Shown: piece by piece, positions 1 through 9,945 of the stretch
Layout: each line of letters begins with the position of its first letter
Numbering within the stretch: position 1 is the first letter of the stretch
The notes under the pieces: generated by a model
Seen by the model: only the letters and a program-made list of their open reading frames with translations
What the model was told of the DNA's origin: nothing
Database searches by the model: none
NCBI GenBank assembly: GCA_026005095.1
Contig: BPKK01000007.1
Coordinates: forward strand, 60,837-124,836
Origin: Silanimonas sp.
GTDB lineage: Bacteria > Pseudomonadota > Gammaproteobacteria > Xanthomonadales > Xanthomonadaceae
DNA: 64,000 bases
Reading direction: 5' to 3'
Position numbers and translations under genes: made by a program

Positions 1-251
1 TCTCCTCGGGCGTGCGCAGGTTGATCACCCGGGTGATGCCCCGGGCCCGGACCGCGGCGAAGTCTTCGGCGCCCGGCTGCGGGCCCAGCAGCACGTTGTC
101 GAGGCGCAGGCTGCGCTCGAGGAAGGGCGCCGGGCTGGCGGCGGCGCGTGGCCGGAGGCGTGGCGGCGGTCCTGGCGGGCTCCGGACTGCTGGCGCAGGC
201 GCCGAGCAGCAGGCTGGAGGCGAGGAGGGTGCAAAGGGCGGCGGGCTTCAT
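1..251 (-). CDS. Lipoprotein with phosphatase-like (DUF442-type) domain; C-terminus off the window, frame slip
   Basis: The ATG at 251 opens a lipoprotein signal with lipobox LLGAC at residues 15-19, so the product should be lipidated and exported. After about 35 residues the open frame turns into Arg/Pro-rich nonsense. The sensible protein continues in another frame with LDNVLLGPQPGAEDF and then RGITRVINLRTPEE, which is the start of the beta-lactamase-hydrolase-like/dual-specificity phosphatase fold (DUF442). The slip lies near 137-148, in a CGCCGCCGCC run, and corresponds to one base too many. The catalytic Cys loop would lie beyond base 1. The gene follows the LacI-family gene by two bases and may be last in that operon. 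The lipobox is clear; the family call rests on only about 35 residues. Confidence 0.55.
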   Translation of the reverse strand, partial: MKPAALCTLLASSLLLGACASSPEPARTAATPPATRRRQPGALPRAQPAPRQRAAGPAAGRRRLRRGPGPGHHPGDQPAHARG

Positions 252-253
252 GT

Positions 254-1327
254 TCATCGGGCCTGGCTGGACGTGGCGGGGCGGGAGCGGGGGAGGGCAG
301 CACCGCAGCTCTGCCGCACCACCAAGGTGGGCAGCAGCACTTCGCTCTCGACCGGCTCGCCGCGGATCTCGCGGATCAGGGTGTTCACCAGTTTCTCGCC
401 GGCGAGCTTGGTGTCCTGCATCACGGTGGTGAGCGGCGGGTTGCAGAAAGCCGCCACCGGCTGGTCGTCGAAGCCGACCACGGCCACGTCCTCGGGCACG
501 CGGCGCCCCTGTTCCAGCAGGGCGCGCAAAGCGCCGATGGCGATCAGGTCGGAGGCGCAGAACAGGGCATCGAAGGCCACGCCGCGGGCGAACAGGGCCT
601 GGGCGGCGGCGTAGCCGGCGAGCTCGGTGGAATCCACCACGTCCACCTGCAGGGCCGGCTCAGTGCTGAGCCCGGCCTCGGCGAGGCTGTCGCACAGGCC
701 GAGGTAGCGGTCGCGGAACTCCGGCGCGGTGGGGCGGTTGGCGCCCAGGAAGGCCACGCGGCGGCGGCCGAGGGCGGCGAGGTGGCGGCCCACCGCCTGT
801 CCGCCGTGGCGGTTGTCGCTGCCGATCGAGACCCCGGGCTGGTCCTCGAACACCGGTCCCCAGCGCACGAAATGCGTGCCCTGCTCCACGAGGCGCTGCA
901 GGCGGCCGCGGGTGCTGTGCCAGTCGCCGTAGCCGAGCAGGATCAGGCCGTCGGCCTTGTGCGCGTCCTGGTAGTCGGCATGCCAGTCCTCGCTGAACTG
1001 CTGGAAGCTCACCAAAAGGTCGTAGCCCTGGCGCGCGCAGGCGCGGGTGATCGAGCCCAGCATGGTGAGGAAGAAGGGGTTGATCAGGGTGTCGTTCGGG
1101 GTCGGGTCCTCGAACAGCAGCAGGGCCAGGGTGACCGCGCTCTGGCGCCGCAGGTTGGAGGCGTTCTTGTCGACCTTGTAGTTGAGCTCGCGGGCGATCT
1201 GGCGGATGCGCCGGCGGGTTTCCTCGCTCACCAGCGGGCTGTCGCGCAGGGCGCGCGAGACCGTGGCCTGCGAGACCCCGGCGCGGTAGGCGATGTCGAA
1301 GGAGGTGGGGCGGGATTTCTGGGCCAT
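254..1327 (-). CDS. LacI-family transcriptional regulator of the Entner-Doudoroff operon
   Basis: Predicted 357-residue LacI/GalR-type repressor. An N-terminal helix-turn-helix at about residues 8-29 (motif [14 protein letters not shown]) is followed by a hinge helix ending in ARELNY and a periplasmic-binding-protein-like sugar-sensing domain to about residue 345, with the usual [11 protein letters not shown] and VAVVGFDD motifs. The start is placed at the ATG just before [10 protein letters not shown], because upstream sequence in the same frame is low-complexity and not family-like. The gene lies about 64 bases after eda on the same strand, at the end of the zwf-pgl-edd-glk-eda run. It probably senses a sugar or sugar phosphate and controls that operon, possibly through the cre-like site before zwf. 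The effector cannot be read from the sequence. Confidence 0.9.
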   Translation of the reverse strand: MAQKSRPTSFDIAYRAGVSQATVSRALRDSPLVSEETRRRIRQIARELNYKVDKNASNLRRQSAVTLALLLFEDPTPNDTLINPFFLTMLGSITRACARQGYDLLVSFQQFSEDWHADYQDAHKADGLILLGYGDWHSTRGRLQRLVEQGTHFVRWGPVFEDQPGVSIGSDNRHGGQAVGRHLAALGRRRVAFLGANRPTAPEFRDRYLGLCDSLAEAGLSTEPALQVDVVDSTELAGYAAAQALFARGVAFDALFCASDLIAIGALRALLEQGRRVPEDVAVVGFDDQPVAAFCNPPLTTVMQDTKLAGEKLVNTLIREIRGEPVESEVLLPTLVVRQSCGAALPRSRPATSSQAR

Positions 1328-1391
1328 CGGCCGGAGGATACCCCGGCGCGCCGGGGCGGGGCTCAAGGCGCCGTGGATGGCGGTGGCGCGC

Positions 1392-2046
1392 TCAGGCCGG
1401 GCGCAGGCCCACGGCCGCGCGTGCGAGAGCCTCGATCCGCGCCCAGTCGCCGCGGGCGATGGCGTCCTTCGGCAGCATCCACGAGCCGCCCACGGTGCCG
1501 ACGTTCGGCAGGGCGAGGAAGGCCGGGGCGCTGCCGGCATCGAGGCCGCCGGTAGGACAGAAGCGCGCCTGCGGGAAGGGGCCGGCGAAGGCCTTGAGCG
1601 TGGCCGTGCCGCCCGCGGGCATGGCGGGGAAGAACTTGAAGCGCTGGTGGCCGTGGGCAAGGCCCTGCATCACCTCGCTGGCGGTGGCCACGGCCGGCAG
1701 CCAGGCGATCGGGCTGGCCTCGGCGGCGGCATACAGGGCCGGGTGTTGCCCCGGGGCTGATGGCGAAGGTGCAGCCGGCGTTCGCCGCGGCGTCGAGGTC
1801 GGCCGGCGTGAGCACGGTGCCGGCACCGAGCACTGCCTCCGGCACCTCGGCAGCGATGCGCCGCATCGCCTCGAGCGCCACCGGCGTGCGCAGCGTGACC
1901 TCCAGCACCGGCAGTCCCCCGGCCACGAGGGCGCGGGCCAGGGGGACGGCCTGATCGATGGTTTCGATGACGATCACCGGCAGTACCGGCGCCCTGGCGA
2001 ATACGGCATCGATCGCCGCATTGCGCTTCTCCGTCGTCCAGTTCAT
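1392..2046 (-). CDS. eda: KDPG aldolase (2-keto-3-deoxy-6-phosphogluconate aldolase), frame slip
   Basis: Class I aldolase that splits 2-keto-3-deoxy-6-phosphogluconate into pyruvate and glyceraldehyde 3-phosphate, the last step of the Entner-Doudoroff pathway. The N-terminal half reads [18 protein letters not shown] and [12 protein letters not shown], carrying the conserved Glu of the family. The C-terminal half reads [12 protein letters not shown], whose Lys forms the Schiff base, and RFCPTGG. The two halves lie in different frames. The slip is near 1738-1745 just after SPGATP, and removing one C on the coding strand restores a 217-residue protein of normal length. All key residues are present, so a consensus error is more likely than a dead gene. 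It is separated from glk by a 100-base gap that holds a tandem repeat. Confidence 0.88.
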
Positions 2047-2090
2047 CGCCCCGATGCTCCCCTGCCTGTCGATGCCCGCTTCACTGTTCC

Positions 2091-2125
2091 CTCTTTCCTC
2101 TTTCCTCTTTCCTCTTTCCTCTTTC
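2091..2125. repeat. Five tandem copies of a 7-bp repeat between glk and eda
   Basis: Five perfect head-to-tail copies of CTCTTTC (GAAAGAG on the transcribed strand) lie in the gap between the glk stop and the eda start. On the mRNA each junction gives a purine-rich GAGG-like string resembling a Shine-Dalgarno sequence. The block sits about 45 bases before the eda start codon. Perfect short tandem repeats are prone to length change. Confidence 0.9.
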
Positions 2126-2145
2126 CCCGCTTCCCCACTCGCTGC

Positions 2146-3171
2146 TCATTCTGCCGCCCGCAGCGCACAGGCAGCGCCCAGCAGGCCCGGCTGCGGATGG
2201 GTGATGACATGCAGGCTGACCTTCTCGAGATAGGCGGCGAAACGGCCCTTGGCGAGGAAGCGCTCGCGGAAGGCGCTGGCCTGCAGGAAGGGGATGAAGC
2301 GCGGCACGATGCCGCCGGCGATCATCACGCTCTTCGCCCCATGGATCAGCGCGGTATCGCCGGCCACGCTGCCGAGCACGGCGCAGAAGCGGGCGAGGGT
2401 GCGGCGGGCGTCGAGGTCATGGCCTTCCAGGGCGGCCTCGACGATGGCGGCGGGGTCGCGCAGCACGCTGGCGCGCTCGCCCAGGGGGCCGGGGCCGGTG
2501 CCGGGGTCGCGCAGGGCGGCCTCGATGTGCGAGAGCCCGGCGCCGCAGAGCAGGCGCTCGTTGCTGGTGCGGCCGAAGCGCTGGTTCATCCAGCGCTGGA
2601 TCTTCTGCTCCTCCTCGCCGATGGGCGCGAAGCTGACGTGCCCGCCTTCGGTTTCCACCACCTGCCAGCCGCGCCGGGCATCGCCTACCAGCAGGGCCAC
2701 GCCGAGGCCGGTGCCGGGGCCGAGCACGCTCACCGGGCCGCGCGTGGGCAGGGCAGGGTCGCCATGCAGCGGCACCACGTCGCCGGGCGCGAGCGCCGGC
2801 ACCGACCAGGCCACGGCGCCGAAATCGTTCAGTACTTCGAGGCGCTCGAAGCCGAGCACGGCCTGCAGTTCGCGGCGGGAGAAGGCCCAGGCGCGGTTGG
2901 TGAGGCGGATGGCATCACCATCGACCGGGCAGGCCACGGCGATCGCGGCCTGCGTTGGCGCCACGCCGATGCCGGCGAGGTAGGCCTCGGCGGCGTGCTG
3001 CAGGCTGGCGTATCCGCCGCAGGGCAGGTTCTGCACCGCGTGCAGGGACGGGCGCGGCGCGGCGAGATCGGTGAGGGCGAAGCGGGCATTGGTGCCGCCG
3101 ATGTCGGCGACCAGGGCGGGGCGCTGCAGTGCCGGGGCCGCAGTGGGGGCGGTGACGGGGTGCGGGGTCAT
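2146..3171 (-). CDS. glk: Glucokinase
   Basis: Bacterial glucokinase of the Glk (ROK/hexokinase-like) family, 341 residues, phosphorylating cytoplasmic glucose with ATP and so feeding zwf in the same operon. The phosphate-binding motif [16 protein letters not shown] lies near residues 20-35. [14 protein letters not shown] and [11 protein letters not shown] in the middle and [19 protein letters not shown] further on are family hallmarks. The ATG overlaps the edd stop in an ATGA, indicating translational coupling. A 16-residue Pro/Ala-rich stretch precedes the conserved core, so a later start is possible, but the ATGA overlap favours this one. Confidence 0.93.
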   Translation of the reverse strand: MTPHPVTAPTAAPALQRPALVADIGGTNARFALTDLAAPRPSLHAVQNLPCGGYASLQHAAEAYLAGIGVAPTQAAIAVACPVDGDAIRLTNRAWAFSRRELQAVLGFERLEVLNDFGAVAWSVPALAPGDVVPLHGDPALPTRGPVSVLGPGTGLGVALLVGDARRGWQVVETEGGHVSFAPIGEEEQKIQRWMNQRFGRTSNERLLCGAGLSHIEAALRDPGTGPGPLGERASVLRDPAAIVEAALEGHDLDARRTLARFCAVLGSVAGDTALIHGAKSVMIAGGIVPRFIPFLQASAFRERFLAKGRFAAYLEKVSLHVITHPQPGLLGAACALRAAE

Positions 3172-4994
3172 GGGCCCTGGTTTCCGAACAGGGCGCAGGC
3201 CCCCTCCTCGGCGTTGCCGGCGGCGGCGCGGAACACCGCGAACAGCTCGCGGCCGGTGCCGTACTGGTTGCCCGAAACCTCCACGGGGACGGGCGGGCGG
3301 GCCGCCCATTCGGCCTCCGGCACGGCCACCTCGAGGGTCGCGGCCTCGGCGTCGATGGTGACGAGGTCGCCGTCGCGCAGTTTCGCGACCGGTCCTCCGG
3401 CCGCGGCCTCCGGCACGAGGTGGATGGCGGCCAGCACCTTGCCCGAGGCTCCGCTCATGCGCCCGTCGGTGAGCAGGGCCACGCGCTGGCCACGGTCCTG
3501 CAGCAGGCCGAGCGTCGGCGTGAGCTTGTGCAGCTCCGGCATGCCATTGGCCCTGGGGCCCTGGCCGCGCACCACGGCCACGAAATCGCCTTCGAGCCGG
3601 TCCGCCCTGAAGGCGGCGAGCAGGGCGTCCTGGTCCTCGAACACCCGGGCCGGCGCAGTGATGCGCCGGTGCTCCGGGGCCACCGCCGAGACCTTCACCA
3701 CGGCACGGCCGAGGCGACCGGTGAGGAGGCGAAGGCCGCCTTCGGCATCGAAGGGCCGGGCCACCGGGCGCAGCACATCGGGATCGCCGCTGGCGCGTGG
3801 CGGCTCGTGCCAGACGAGCCGCGTGCCCTCGAGCCGCGGCTCGAGCGCCTGCCGGGAAAGATCGCCGCCATGCACGCATTTGATGTCGCCATGCAGCAGG
3901 CCGGCTTCCAGCAGCTCGCGGATCACGAAGCCAAGGCCGCCGGCGGCATGGAAGTGGTTCACGTCGGCCTGGCCGTTCGGATAGACGCGGGCCAGCAGCG
4001 GCGTGGCCCGCGACAGTTCATCGAGATCGCCCCAGTCGATGCGCAGGCCGGCGGCACGGGCGATGGCGACGAGATGGATGGCGTGGTTGGTGGAGCCGCC
4101 GGTGGCGGCCAGCCCGACCATGGCATTCACGATGGCCTTCTCGTCGACGACATGCCCGACGGGCCGCCAGTCCGGCCCGAGCGCGGTGATGCGCAGGGCC
4201 TGCTCGGTGGCGGCCACGGTGAGGGCGTCGCGCAGCGCGGTGCCCGGGTTGACGAAAGCCGCTCCCGGCAGGTGCAGGCCCATCACCTCCATCAGCATCT
4301 GGTTGGAGTTGGCGGTGCCGTAGAAGGTGCAGGTACCGGGAGCGTGATAGCTCGCCGATTCGGCCGCCAGCAGTTCCTCGCGGCTGGCCTTGCCCTCGGC
4401 ATAGCGCTGGCGCACCGCCGCCTTCTCCTTGTTGGGCAGGCCGGAGGGCATGGGGCCGGCCGGCACGAAGATCACCGGCAGGTGGCCGAAGGCGAGCGCG
4501 CCCATCAGCATACCGGGCACGATCTTGTCGCAGACGCCCAGCATCAGCGCGGCATCGAACATGTCGTGCGAGAGGGCGATGGCGGTGGCCTGGGCGATGG
4601 TGTCGCGCGACCACAGCGAGAGTTCCATCCCGGTGCGGCCCTGGGTCACGCCGTCGCACATCGCCGGCACGCCGCCGGCCACCTGCGCGGTGCCGCCGGC
4701 ATTGCGCGCGGCCATCCGGATCAGCTCGGGATAGGTGGCGAAGGGCTGGTGCGCCGAGAGCATGTCGTTGTACGCGGTGACGATGCCGAGGTTCGGCTTC
4801 ACCTGCCGCTTCAGCGCGTCCTTGTCTTCGCCCGAGGCGGCGAAGCCATGGGCCAGGTTGCCGCAGGAGAGGCGGGCGCGGGCGGTGCCCCCGAGGCGCG
4901 CGGCCTCGATGCGGGCGAGGTAGGCACGGCGGCTCTCCGCGCTGCGCTCGCGGATGCGCCCGGTGACGCGCTCGACGACGGGATGCAGGGACAT
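3168..4994 (-). CDS. edd: Phosphogluconate dehydratase
   Basis: Iron-sulfur dehydratase of the IlvD/Edd family, 608 residues, the normal length. It converts 6-phosphogluconate to 2-keto-3-deoxy-6-phosphogluconate, the committing step of the Entner-Doudoroff pathway. The cluster-binding regions [19 protein letters not shown] and [18 protein letters not shown] are intact, as are [15 protein letters not shown] in the middle and [19 protein letters not shown] near the C-terminus. The start codon immediately follows the pgl stop with no gap, and its stop overlaps the glk ATG, so pgl, edd and glk should be translated from one message. Confidence 0.96.
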   Translation of the reverse strand: MSLHPVVERVTGRIRERSAESRRAYLARIEAARLGGTARARLSCGNLAHGFAASGEDKDALKRQVKPNLGIVTAYNDMLSAHQPFATYPELIRMAARNAGGTAQVAGGVPAMCDGVTQGRTGMELSLWSRDTIAQATAIALSHDMFDAALMLGVCDKIVPGMLMGALAFGHLPVIFVPAGPMPSGLPNKEKAAVRQRYAEGKASREELLAAESASYHAPGTCTFYGTANSNQMLMEVMGLHLPGAAFVNPGTALRDALTVAATEQALRITALGPDWRPVGHVVDEKAIVNAMVGLAATGGSTNHAIHLVAIARAAGLRIDWGDLDELSRATPLLARVYPNGQADVNHFHAAGGLGFVIRELLEAGLLHGDIKCVHGGDLSRQALEPRLEGTRLVWHEPPRASGDPDVLRPVARPFDAEGGLRLLTGRLGRAVVKVSAVAPEHRRITAPARVFEDQDALLAAFRADRLEGDFVAVVRGQGPRANGMPELHKLTPTLGLLQDRGQRVALLTDGRMSGASGKVLAAIHLVPEAAAGGPVAKLRDGDLVTIDAEAATLEVAVPEAEWAARPPVPVEVSGNQYGTGRELFAVFRAAAGNAEEGACALFGNQGP

Positions 4995-5717
4995 TCAGGG
5001 GCTCCAGTGGATCGCCAGGTCCGGCGCGGCGGCCAGCAGGGCGTGGATCGGGGCCTCGCTGGCCGGGCGGGTACGCGCCGATTCCAGCACCGTGCGCTTG
5101 GCCTCGCCGGTGATCATCAGCAGCAGGGCATGCGTGGCGACCAGGCGGGAGAGCGTGAGCGAGACGCGCGGGTAGGGGGCCTCGGGCGGCAGCGGGTCGG
5201 GGACGAGTGCCACCAGCGGCCTGCGCTCACTGGCATCGAGGGCGTGGGCAGGGGTTCCTCGCGGGAACAGCGAGGCGAAATGGGCATCGGCACCCATGCC
5301 GAGCAGCACGGCGTCGAAGGCGCGCGGATGCAGGGGCGCGAGGCTGGCCTCGGCGGTGGCAAGGGTGGCGGCATGGTCCGGCGCGAAGGCGGCGGGATCG
5401 GCATCGGCCGGCACCAGCGGGTGCAGCCGGACACCGGAGGCCGCGGCGAAGGCTTCGGTCAGCGCACGCTCGTTGCGCCGCGCATGCCCGGCAGGCACCC
5501 AGCGCTCGTCGCTGGCCACGAGGTGCACCCGTGGCCAGGGCAGGTCCATGGCCGCCAGTCGGCGATAGGCCGCGAAGGGCGTGCTGCCGCCGGCCAGGGC
5601 CAGCCAGGCCTCGCCTTGTGCGGCCACGCCGCGGCGGATCGCCTCGGCCAGGGCCGCGGCCACCGCGCCGGCGAGGGCCTCGGCATCGGCATGCACGGTG
5701 AGGGGCAGGGGGCTCAT
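4995..5717 (-). CDS. pgl: 6-phosphogluconolactonase
   Basis: Pgl/DevB-type lactonase of 240 residues that hydrolyses 6-phosphogluconolactone, made by the zwf product just upstream, to 6-phosphogluconate for edd. Family motifs in order are LALAGGSTPFAAYR near residue 40, VHLVASDERWVP near 65 and VLLGMGADAHFASLFP near 140. The ATG was chosen because MSPLPLTVHADAEAL starts the conserved region; the frame runs on upstream but overlaps zwf with unrelated residues. The 19-base gap to zwf and the zero gap to edd place it inside the operon. Confidence 0.94.
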   Translation of the reverse strand: MSPLPLTVHADAEALAGAVAAALAEAIRRGVAAQGEAWLALAGGSTPFAAYRRLAAMDLPWPRVHLVASDERWVPAGHARRNERALTEAFAAASGVRLHPLVPADADPAAFAPDHAATLATAEASLAPLHPRAFDAVLLGMGADAHFASLFPRGTPAHALDASERRPLVALVPDPLPPEAPYPRVSLTLSRLVATHALLLMITGEAKRTVLESARTRPASEAPIHALLAAAPDLAIHWSP

Positions 5718-5736
5718 GCCGCGGCACTCCGGAGGC

Positions 5737-7221
5737 TCATTCGCGCCAGCTGTGGCCATGGCGTTCGGGCAGGGCCAGTGCCGCCGTCGGCCCCCAGGTG
5801 CCGGCGGGATAGGGCTTCGGCTCCTGGCCGCGTGCGGTCCAGCCGCCGAGGATCTGGTCCACCCAGGTCCAGGCCGCCTCGATCTCGTCGCGGCGCACGA
5901 ACAGGGTGCCGTTGCCCTGCAGGGCGTCGAGGTAGAGCCGTTCGTAGGCGATGCGCCGCCGCTCGTGGGCGAAGGCATCGTGCAGGTCGAGGTCCAGCGC
6001 CACCTGCGAGAGCCTGAGGCCGCCGCGGTCGAGGCCGGGGGTCTTGCTCATCAGCATCATCGAGATGCGCTCCTCCGGCTGCAGGCGGATCAGCAGGGCG
6101 TTCGGCTCCGGCCGCGCGCCCTCGCCATCGAAGATCGAGTGCGGCACGGCGCGCAGCTTCACGAAGATCTCGGTGGCACGGCGCGGCAGGCGCTTGCCGG
6201 TGCGCAGGTAGAAGGGCACGCCGCTCCAGCGCCAGTTGTCGATGTGGGCGCGGATGGCCACGAAGCTCTCGGTGCGGCTCTTCCGGCCCAGCTCGTCGGC
6301 ATAGCCCGGCACCGCCCGGCCGTCGATGGCGCCGGCGGTGTACTGGCCGGCCACGGTGTGGGTGGCCACGTCCTCGCCTTCGATGGGCCGCAGCGAGCGC
6401 AGCACCTTCAGCTTCTCGTTGCGCACCGCCGAGGGTTCGAAGTGGGAAGGGGGCTCCATGGCCGTCAGGGTGAGCAGCTGCAGCAGGTGGTTCTGCACCA
6501 TGTCGCGCATGGCGCCGCTCTCGTCGTAGTAGTCGCCGCGGCCCTCGAGGCCCACCGTCTCGGCCACCGTGATCTGTACCTGCTCGACGAAGCGCGAGTT
6601 CCACAGCGGCTCGAACAGGGCATTGCCGAAGCGCAGGGCCAGCAGGTTCTGCACACCCTCCTTGCCGAGGTAGTGATCGACGCGGAACACCTGTGCTTCG
6701 CGGAATGCCTGCGCCACCGCCTCGTTGATGGCGATGGAGCTTCCGAGATCGTGGCCGATGGGTTTTTCCAGCATCACCCGCATGCGGGTATCGGCCACGC
6801 CGCCGGCCGAGAGCGCCTGGCAGATCGGGCCGTAGAACTTCGGCGCGGTGGAGAGGTGCACCAGGGTGTCGCCCTCGCCGCGCAGGGCGGCGATGCGGGC
6901 GGAGAGGGCGCAGAGCGCGGCGGGATCGTCCACCGAGGCGGACTGGTAGTCGCAGCGCGCGAGAAGCCGGAACAGCGCCTCCTCCTGCAGTTCGCCCCCC
7001 GGTACGGCACGGCGCACCGATTCCGCGACATGGGCGCGGAAGGCCTCACCGTCCATGGGGCTGCGCGCCGTGCCCAGCAGCCGCAGCGGTCCTGGCAGCA
7101 GGCCGTCGCGCTCCAGCGCATAGAGCGAAGGCAGCAGCATGCGCTGGGCAAGATCGCCGGTGGCGCCGAAGAGCACGAAGAGGGAGGCGTCCTGGGTCAT
7201 CGGAAGCAAGGCGCGGGGCAT
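5737..7221 (-). CDS. zwf: Glucose-6-phosphate 1-dehydrogenase
   Basis: NADP-dependent dehydrogenase of 494 residues that oxidises glucose 6-phosphate to 6-phosphogluconolactone. The dinucleotide-binding motif [18 protein letters not shown] is at about residues 16-33, the active-site signature [14 protein letters not shown] in the first half, and the conserved [11 protein letters not shown] near residue 340. An alternative ATG seven codons in (base 7200, [12 protein letters not shown]) gives a more usual N-terminus. It is first in a six-gene minus-strand operon and divergent from lptM, so the 150-base gap must hold both promoters. A LacI-family-type operator lies in that gap. Confidence 0.96.
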   Translation of the reverse strand: MPRALLPMTQDASLFVLFGATGDLAQRMLLPSLYALERDGLLPGPLRLLGTARSPMDGEAFRAHVAESVRRAVPGGELQEEALFRLLARCDYQSASVDDPAALCALSARIAALRGEGDTLVHLSTAPKFYGPICQALSAGGVADTRMRVMLEKPIGHDLGSSIAINEAVAQAFREAQVFRVDHYLGKEGVQNLLALRFGNALFEPLWNSRFVEQVQITVAETVGLEGRGDYYDESGAMRDMVQNHLLQLLTLTAMEPPSHFEPSAVRNEKLKVLRSLRPIEGEDVATHTVAGQYTAGAIDGRAVPGYADELGRKSRTESFVAIRAHIDNWRWSGVPFYLRTGKRLPRRATEIFVKLRAVPHSIFDGEGARPEPNALLIRLQPEERISMMLMSKTPGLDRGGLRLSQVALDLDLHDAFAHERRRIAYERLYLDALQGNGTLFVRRDEIEAAWTWVDQILGGWTARGQEPKPYPAGTWGPTAALALPERHGHSWRE

Positions 7222-7286
7222 CGGTGATGCCGTGACCCGCCAGCCTAATCCTTCGCATGAGCGGCTGCCCGTGCCGATTGGCGAGA

Positions 7287-7300
7287 CGCAAACGTATTCA
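7287..7300. promoter_or_regulatory. Candidate LacI/CcpA-type (cre-like) operator upstream of zwf
   Basis: The 14-mer CGCAAACGTATTCA matches the LacI-family operator pattern TGNAANCGNTNNCA at all but two fixed positions, with the central CG intact. It lies 66-79 bases before the zwf start, in the only sizeable gap of the operon that also encodes a LacI-family regulator. The match is seen directly; its use by the linked regulator is inferred. Confidence 0.4.
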
Positions 7301-7321
7301 TCGCCGGCGCCATGCCGTGGC

Positions 7322-7327
7322 TATACT
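7322..7327 (+). promoter_or_regulatory. Candidate -10 box for lptM-dapF
   Basis: TATACT lies 45 bases before the lptM ATG. No good -35 element was found at the right spacing. The hexamer fits a TANACT pattern that recurs before several other genes here. Confidence 0.4.
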
Positions 7328-7372
7328 CCGAAAGTATTTCCCGATCGGCCCTTACCCGGCCCGCCTGCTGCC

Positions 7373-7489
7373 ATGAAGCGCCCCTGTCTCGCCCTGGTCC
7401 TCATCGCCGCCACGCTGCTGCTTGCTGCCTGCGGCAACAAGGGCGATCTCGTGCGCCCTTCGCCGAAGGCCGAGGTCGCGTTGGCATGA
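7373..7489 (+). CDS. lptM: LptM (YifL-like) small LPS-translocon lipoprotein
   Basis: A 38-residue lipoprotein. A hydrophobic signal segment ends in the lipobox LLAAC, with the lipidated Cys at residue 20, followed by [10 protein letters not shown], the family signature (usually CGxKGPLxxP). In Escherichia coli the homologue assists disulfide maturation of the LptDE lipopolysaccharide translocon at the outer membrane. Position supports the call: as in E. coli it lies directly before dapF, and its stop overlaps the dapF ATG in an ATGA. Asp replaces the usual Pro in the signature. Confidence 0.85.
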   Translation: MKRPCLALVLIAATLLLAACGNKGDLVRPSPKAEVALA

Positions 7490-8337
7490 GCGTTGCGGCG
7501 TCGCGGCGCCGGCGCTTCAGCAAGATGCAGGGGGCCGGCAATGATTTCGTGCTGCTCGATCTGCGCGATGGCAGCCTGCCGCCTGGTGCCGGCGAGGTGG
7601 CGCGCATGGCCGACCGCCATTTCGGCATCGGCTTCGACCAGCTGCTCACCATCGAGCCGCCCTCGGCTCCTGGCCTGGTGGCCGATTACCGGATCTGGAA
7701 TGCCGACGGCAGCGCTGCCGGTCAGTGCGGTAATGGCGCCCGTTGCGTGGCGGCCTGGTTGCGCCGCGACGGGGCCGCGGCCGGCGCGCGCTTCGCGATG
7801 GGCAGTCCCACCGGGCGCATCGAGGTGGAATGCCTGGACGATGGCACGGTGCGTCTTGCCATGTCGGTGCCCGATTTCCGGCCCGGGGCGATCCCGCTCG
7901 CCGTGCCGGATGCGCGGCTGCGCTACGTGGCACGTACCGCCGCCGGCGAGCTTGCCTTCGGTGCGGTGTCGATGGGCAACCCGCATGCCGTGCTCGAGGT
8001 GCAGGACCTCGCCGCCATCGATGTGACCCGGCTCGGCTCGGCCCTGCAGGCCAGCGGCCTATTCCCCGAGGGCGTGAACGTGGGCTTCGCCAAAGTGCAT
8101 GGTCCCGATCACCTCGGTCTTCGGGTCTTCGAGCGCGGGGTGGGTGAAACCCTGGCCTGCGGCAGCGGTGCCTGTGCCGCGGTAGCGGTGCTGGCGCGGC
8201 AGGATCGGGTCGGGTCTTCGGTGCGCGTCGATCTGCCCGGCGGCAGCCTGCACATCGATTGGGCTGGCGAGGGCCACCCGGTGTTCATGCGCGGCCCGGC
8301 CGCGTTCGTCTTCGAAGGAGAGTGGATCGATGGCTGA
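7486..8337 (+). CDS. dapF: Diaminopimelate epimerase
   Basis: Cofactor-free racemase of 283 residues that interconverts LL- and meso-diaminopimelate for lysine and peptidoglycan synthesis. The two catalytic cysteines are both present: Cys81 in [10 protein letters not shown] and Cys225 in [12 protein letters not shown]. The N-terminal [15 protein letters not shown] and the central SMGNPHAV motifs are typical. The start overlaps lptM by four bases and the end overlaps the DUF484 gene by eight, so the cluster is tightly coupled. Confidence 0.96.
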   Translation: MSVAASRRRRFSKMQGAGNDFVLLDLRDGSLPPGAGEVARMADRHFGIGFDQLLTIEPPSAPGLVADYRIWNADGSAAGQCGNGARCVAAWLRRDGAAAGARFAMGSPTGRIEVECLDDGTVRLAMSVPDFRPGAIPLAVPDARLRYVARTAAGELAFGAVSMGNPHAVLEVQDLAAIDVTRLGSALQASGLFPEGVNVGFAKVHGPDHLGLRVFERGVGETLACGSGACAAVAVLARQDRVGSSVRVDLPGGSLHIDWAGEGHPVFMRGPAAFVFEGEWIDG

Positions 8338-9004
8338 GGAACGCAGTGCGCGGCTCGAAGCTGCGGAAGTCGCCAATTGGCTGCGTCGCCATCCGCGCTT
8401 CCTCGAGCAGCACCCCGATCTCGCCCTTCTCCTGGTGGTACCGAAGGACCAGGGGGGCAGCGCCTCGCTGGCTGGCTACCAGCTCGAGGTGCTGCGCGAG
8501 AAGAACCGTGAGCTCACCCGGCGCTTGCACGAGCTGTCGCTGAATGCGCAGGAAAACGAGCGGCTCGCGGTGCGCACCCATCAGCTCACCCTGGCCCTGA
8601 TGCGCGCCCGCAGTGTGCCCGATACCCTGCGCACCCTGGTGGCGGTGCTCAGCGAGGATTTCGCCGGCGAGCAAGTGCGGGTGCTGCTGCATGCCGCGCC
8701 CGCCGGACTCGAGACGGCCCCCTGGCTGCAGGTGCTGCCGGAGGCCGATCCGCGCTTTGCCGCCCTTCGCCCGCTGGTGGCCGGGGGCGAGCCCTACTGC
8801 GGCCGGCCTGATCCGGAGCGTGGCGCCCTGCTGTTCGGCGAGGCGGCTGCCGGCGTGGCCTCCTGCGTGCTGCTGCCCTTGCCCGGCCGGGGGCTGGTGG
8901 CCGTGGGCAGTTCCGATGCCAACCGCTTCTACCCCGGCATGGGCACTCTGTTTCTGCGGATGATGGCCGAGGCTCTGGCCACCGCTCTTGAGCGCGCGGA
9001 CTGA
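8330..9004 (+). CDS. DUF484 family protein (YigA-like)
   Basis: 224-residue cytoplasmic protein of the DUF484 family, with a GAF-like fold predicted for the family. Features are [20 protein letters not shown] near the N-terminus, a coiled-coil segment ([18 protein letters not shown]) at about residues 48-75 and the C-terminal [19 protein letters not shown] block typical of the family. Position between dapF and xerC matches E. coli yigA. Its function is unknown; linkage to xerC is conserved widely enough to suggest a role connected with chromosome-dimer resolution or its timing, which is inference. Confidence 0.9.
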   Translation: MAEERSARLEAAEVANWLRRHPRFLEQHPDLALLLVVPKDQGGSASLAGYQLEVLREKNRELTRRLHELSLNAQENERLAVRTHQLTLALMRARSVPDTLRTLVAVLSEDFAGEQVRVLLHAAPAGLETAPWLQVLPEADPRFAALRPLVAGGEPYCGRPDPERGALLFGEAAAGVASCVLLPLPGRGLVAVGSSDANRFYPGMGTLFLRMMAEALATALERAD

Positions 9005-9009
9005 GTGCC

Positions 9010-9921
9010 ATGGCGCCGGGCGAGGCGATCGCGGCCTTCCTCGAGCATCTCGCGGTGGAGAAACAGGCCTCACCGCATACCCTCGATGCCTACCGCCGCG
9101 ACCTTGCGGCTTTCGCGGCCTGGCTGGAAGCGCAGGGCCTCGGCGTGGTGGCCGCCATCGATGGCCTCGCCCTGCGCCGCTTCGTTGCCGACGAGCATGC
9201 CCGTGGCCTTGCCCCGGCCAGTGTGCAACGCCGGCTCTCGGCCTGCCGCGCCCTGTTCCGCTGGCTTCTGAAACATGGCTATCTCGCCGCCGATCCCGCC
9301 GCCGGCCTGCGCGGCCCCAGAGCGCCGCGCAAGCTGCCGCAGGTGCTGGATGTCGATGAGATGAGCCAGCTCGTCGAAGTGCCGACGGCGGCGCCGCTCG
9401 GAGTGCGTGACCGGGCGATGCTGGAACTCTTCTACTCCTCGGGGCTGCGTGTCTCGGAGCTCTGCGCTCTGCGCTGGAGCGACCTCGACCTCGACGGCGG
9501 CGAAGTGCGGGTGCTGGGCAAGGGCCGCAAGACCCGCATCGTGCCGGTGGGCCGCCACGCACGCGCGGCCCTGGCCGCCTGGCGGGCCGAGGCCCTGGCG
9601 GCGGTGCCCGCTCCCGAGGCCGCGGCATGTCCGGTGTTCCCGGGCCGCGGCGGTGCGCCGATCAGCCCGCGTGCCGTGCAGAAGCGGGTGCGCGAGCTGG
9701 CGATGCGCCAAGGCGTATGGAAGTGCGTACATCCGCACCTGCTGCGCCACAGCTTCGCCAGCCACGTGCTGGAGAGTTCCGGTGACCTGCGCGGCGTGCA
9801 GGAACTGCTGGGCCACGCCAACATCGCCACTACGCAGATCTACACCCACCTCGACTTCCAGCATCTTGCGAAGGTGTACGACAGCGCCCATCCGCGGGCG
9901 CGACGCAAGCCCAGCGGTTGA
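9010..9921 (+). CDS. xerC: Tyrosine recombinase XerC
   Basis: Site-specific recombinase of 303 residues that, with XerD, resolves chromosome dimers at dif. The N-terminal SAM-like domain (residues 1-105) reads FLEHLAVEKQASPHTLDAYRRD. The catalytic domain carries Arg147 (SGLRVSEL), Lys171 (GKGRKT), His243 and Arg246 (HPHLLRHSFA), His269 (LLGHANI) and the nucleophile Tyr278 (IYTHLD), so it should be active. It lies five bases after the DUF484 gene. This is the housekeeping recombinase and not an integrase: no attachment site or phage gene is seen nearby. Confidence 0.94.
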   Translation: MAPGEAIAAFLEHLAVEKQASPHTLDAYRRDLAAFAAWLEAQGLGVVAAIDGLALRRFVADEHARGLAPASVQRRLSACRALFRWLLKHGYLAADPAAGLRGPRAPRKLPQVLDVDEMSQLVEVPTAAPLGVRDRAMLELFYSSGLRVSELCALRWSDLDLDGGEVRVLGKGRKTRIVPVGRHARAALAAWRAEALAAVPAPEAAACPVFPGRGGAPISPRAVQKRVRELAMRQGVWKCVHPHLLRHSFASHVLESSGDLRGVQELLGHANIATTQIYTHLDFQHLAKVYDSAHPRARRKPSG

Positions 9922-9945
9922 TATAGTCAGGACAGAGGGAGAATC

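Noticed and set aside
1459..6017. Very long plus-strand open frames (841 and 865 codons) across the Entner-Doudoroff genes
   Set aside because: They are antisense to edd, glk, pgl and eda, have Arg/Gly/Ala/His-rich composition without motifs, and result from the high third-position G+C of the real genes.
9010..9945. xerC as an integrase marking a mobile island with the following low-G+C gene
   Set aside because: The dapF-DUF484-xerC order is the chromosomal housekeeping locus, and no direct repeats, tRNA or other mobile genes are present.
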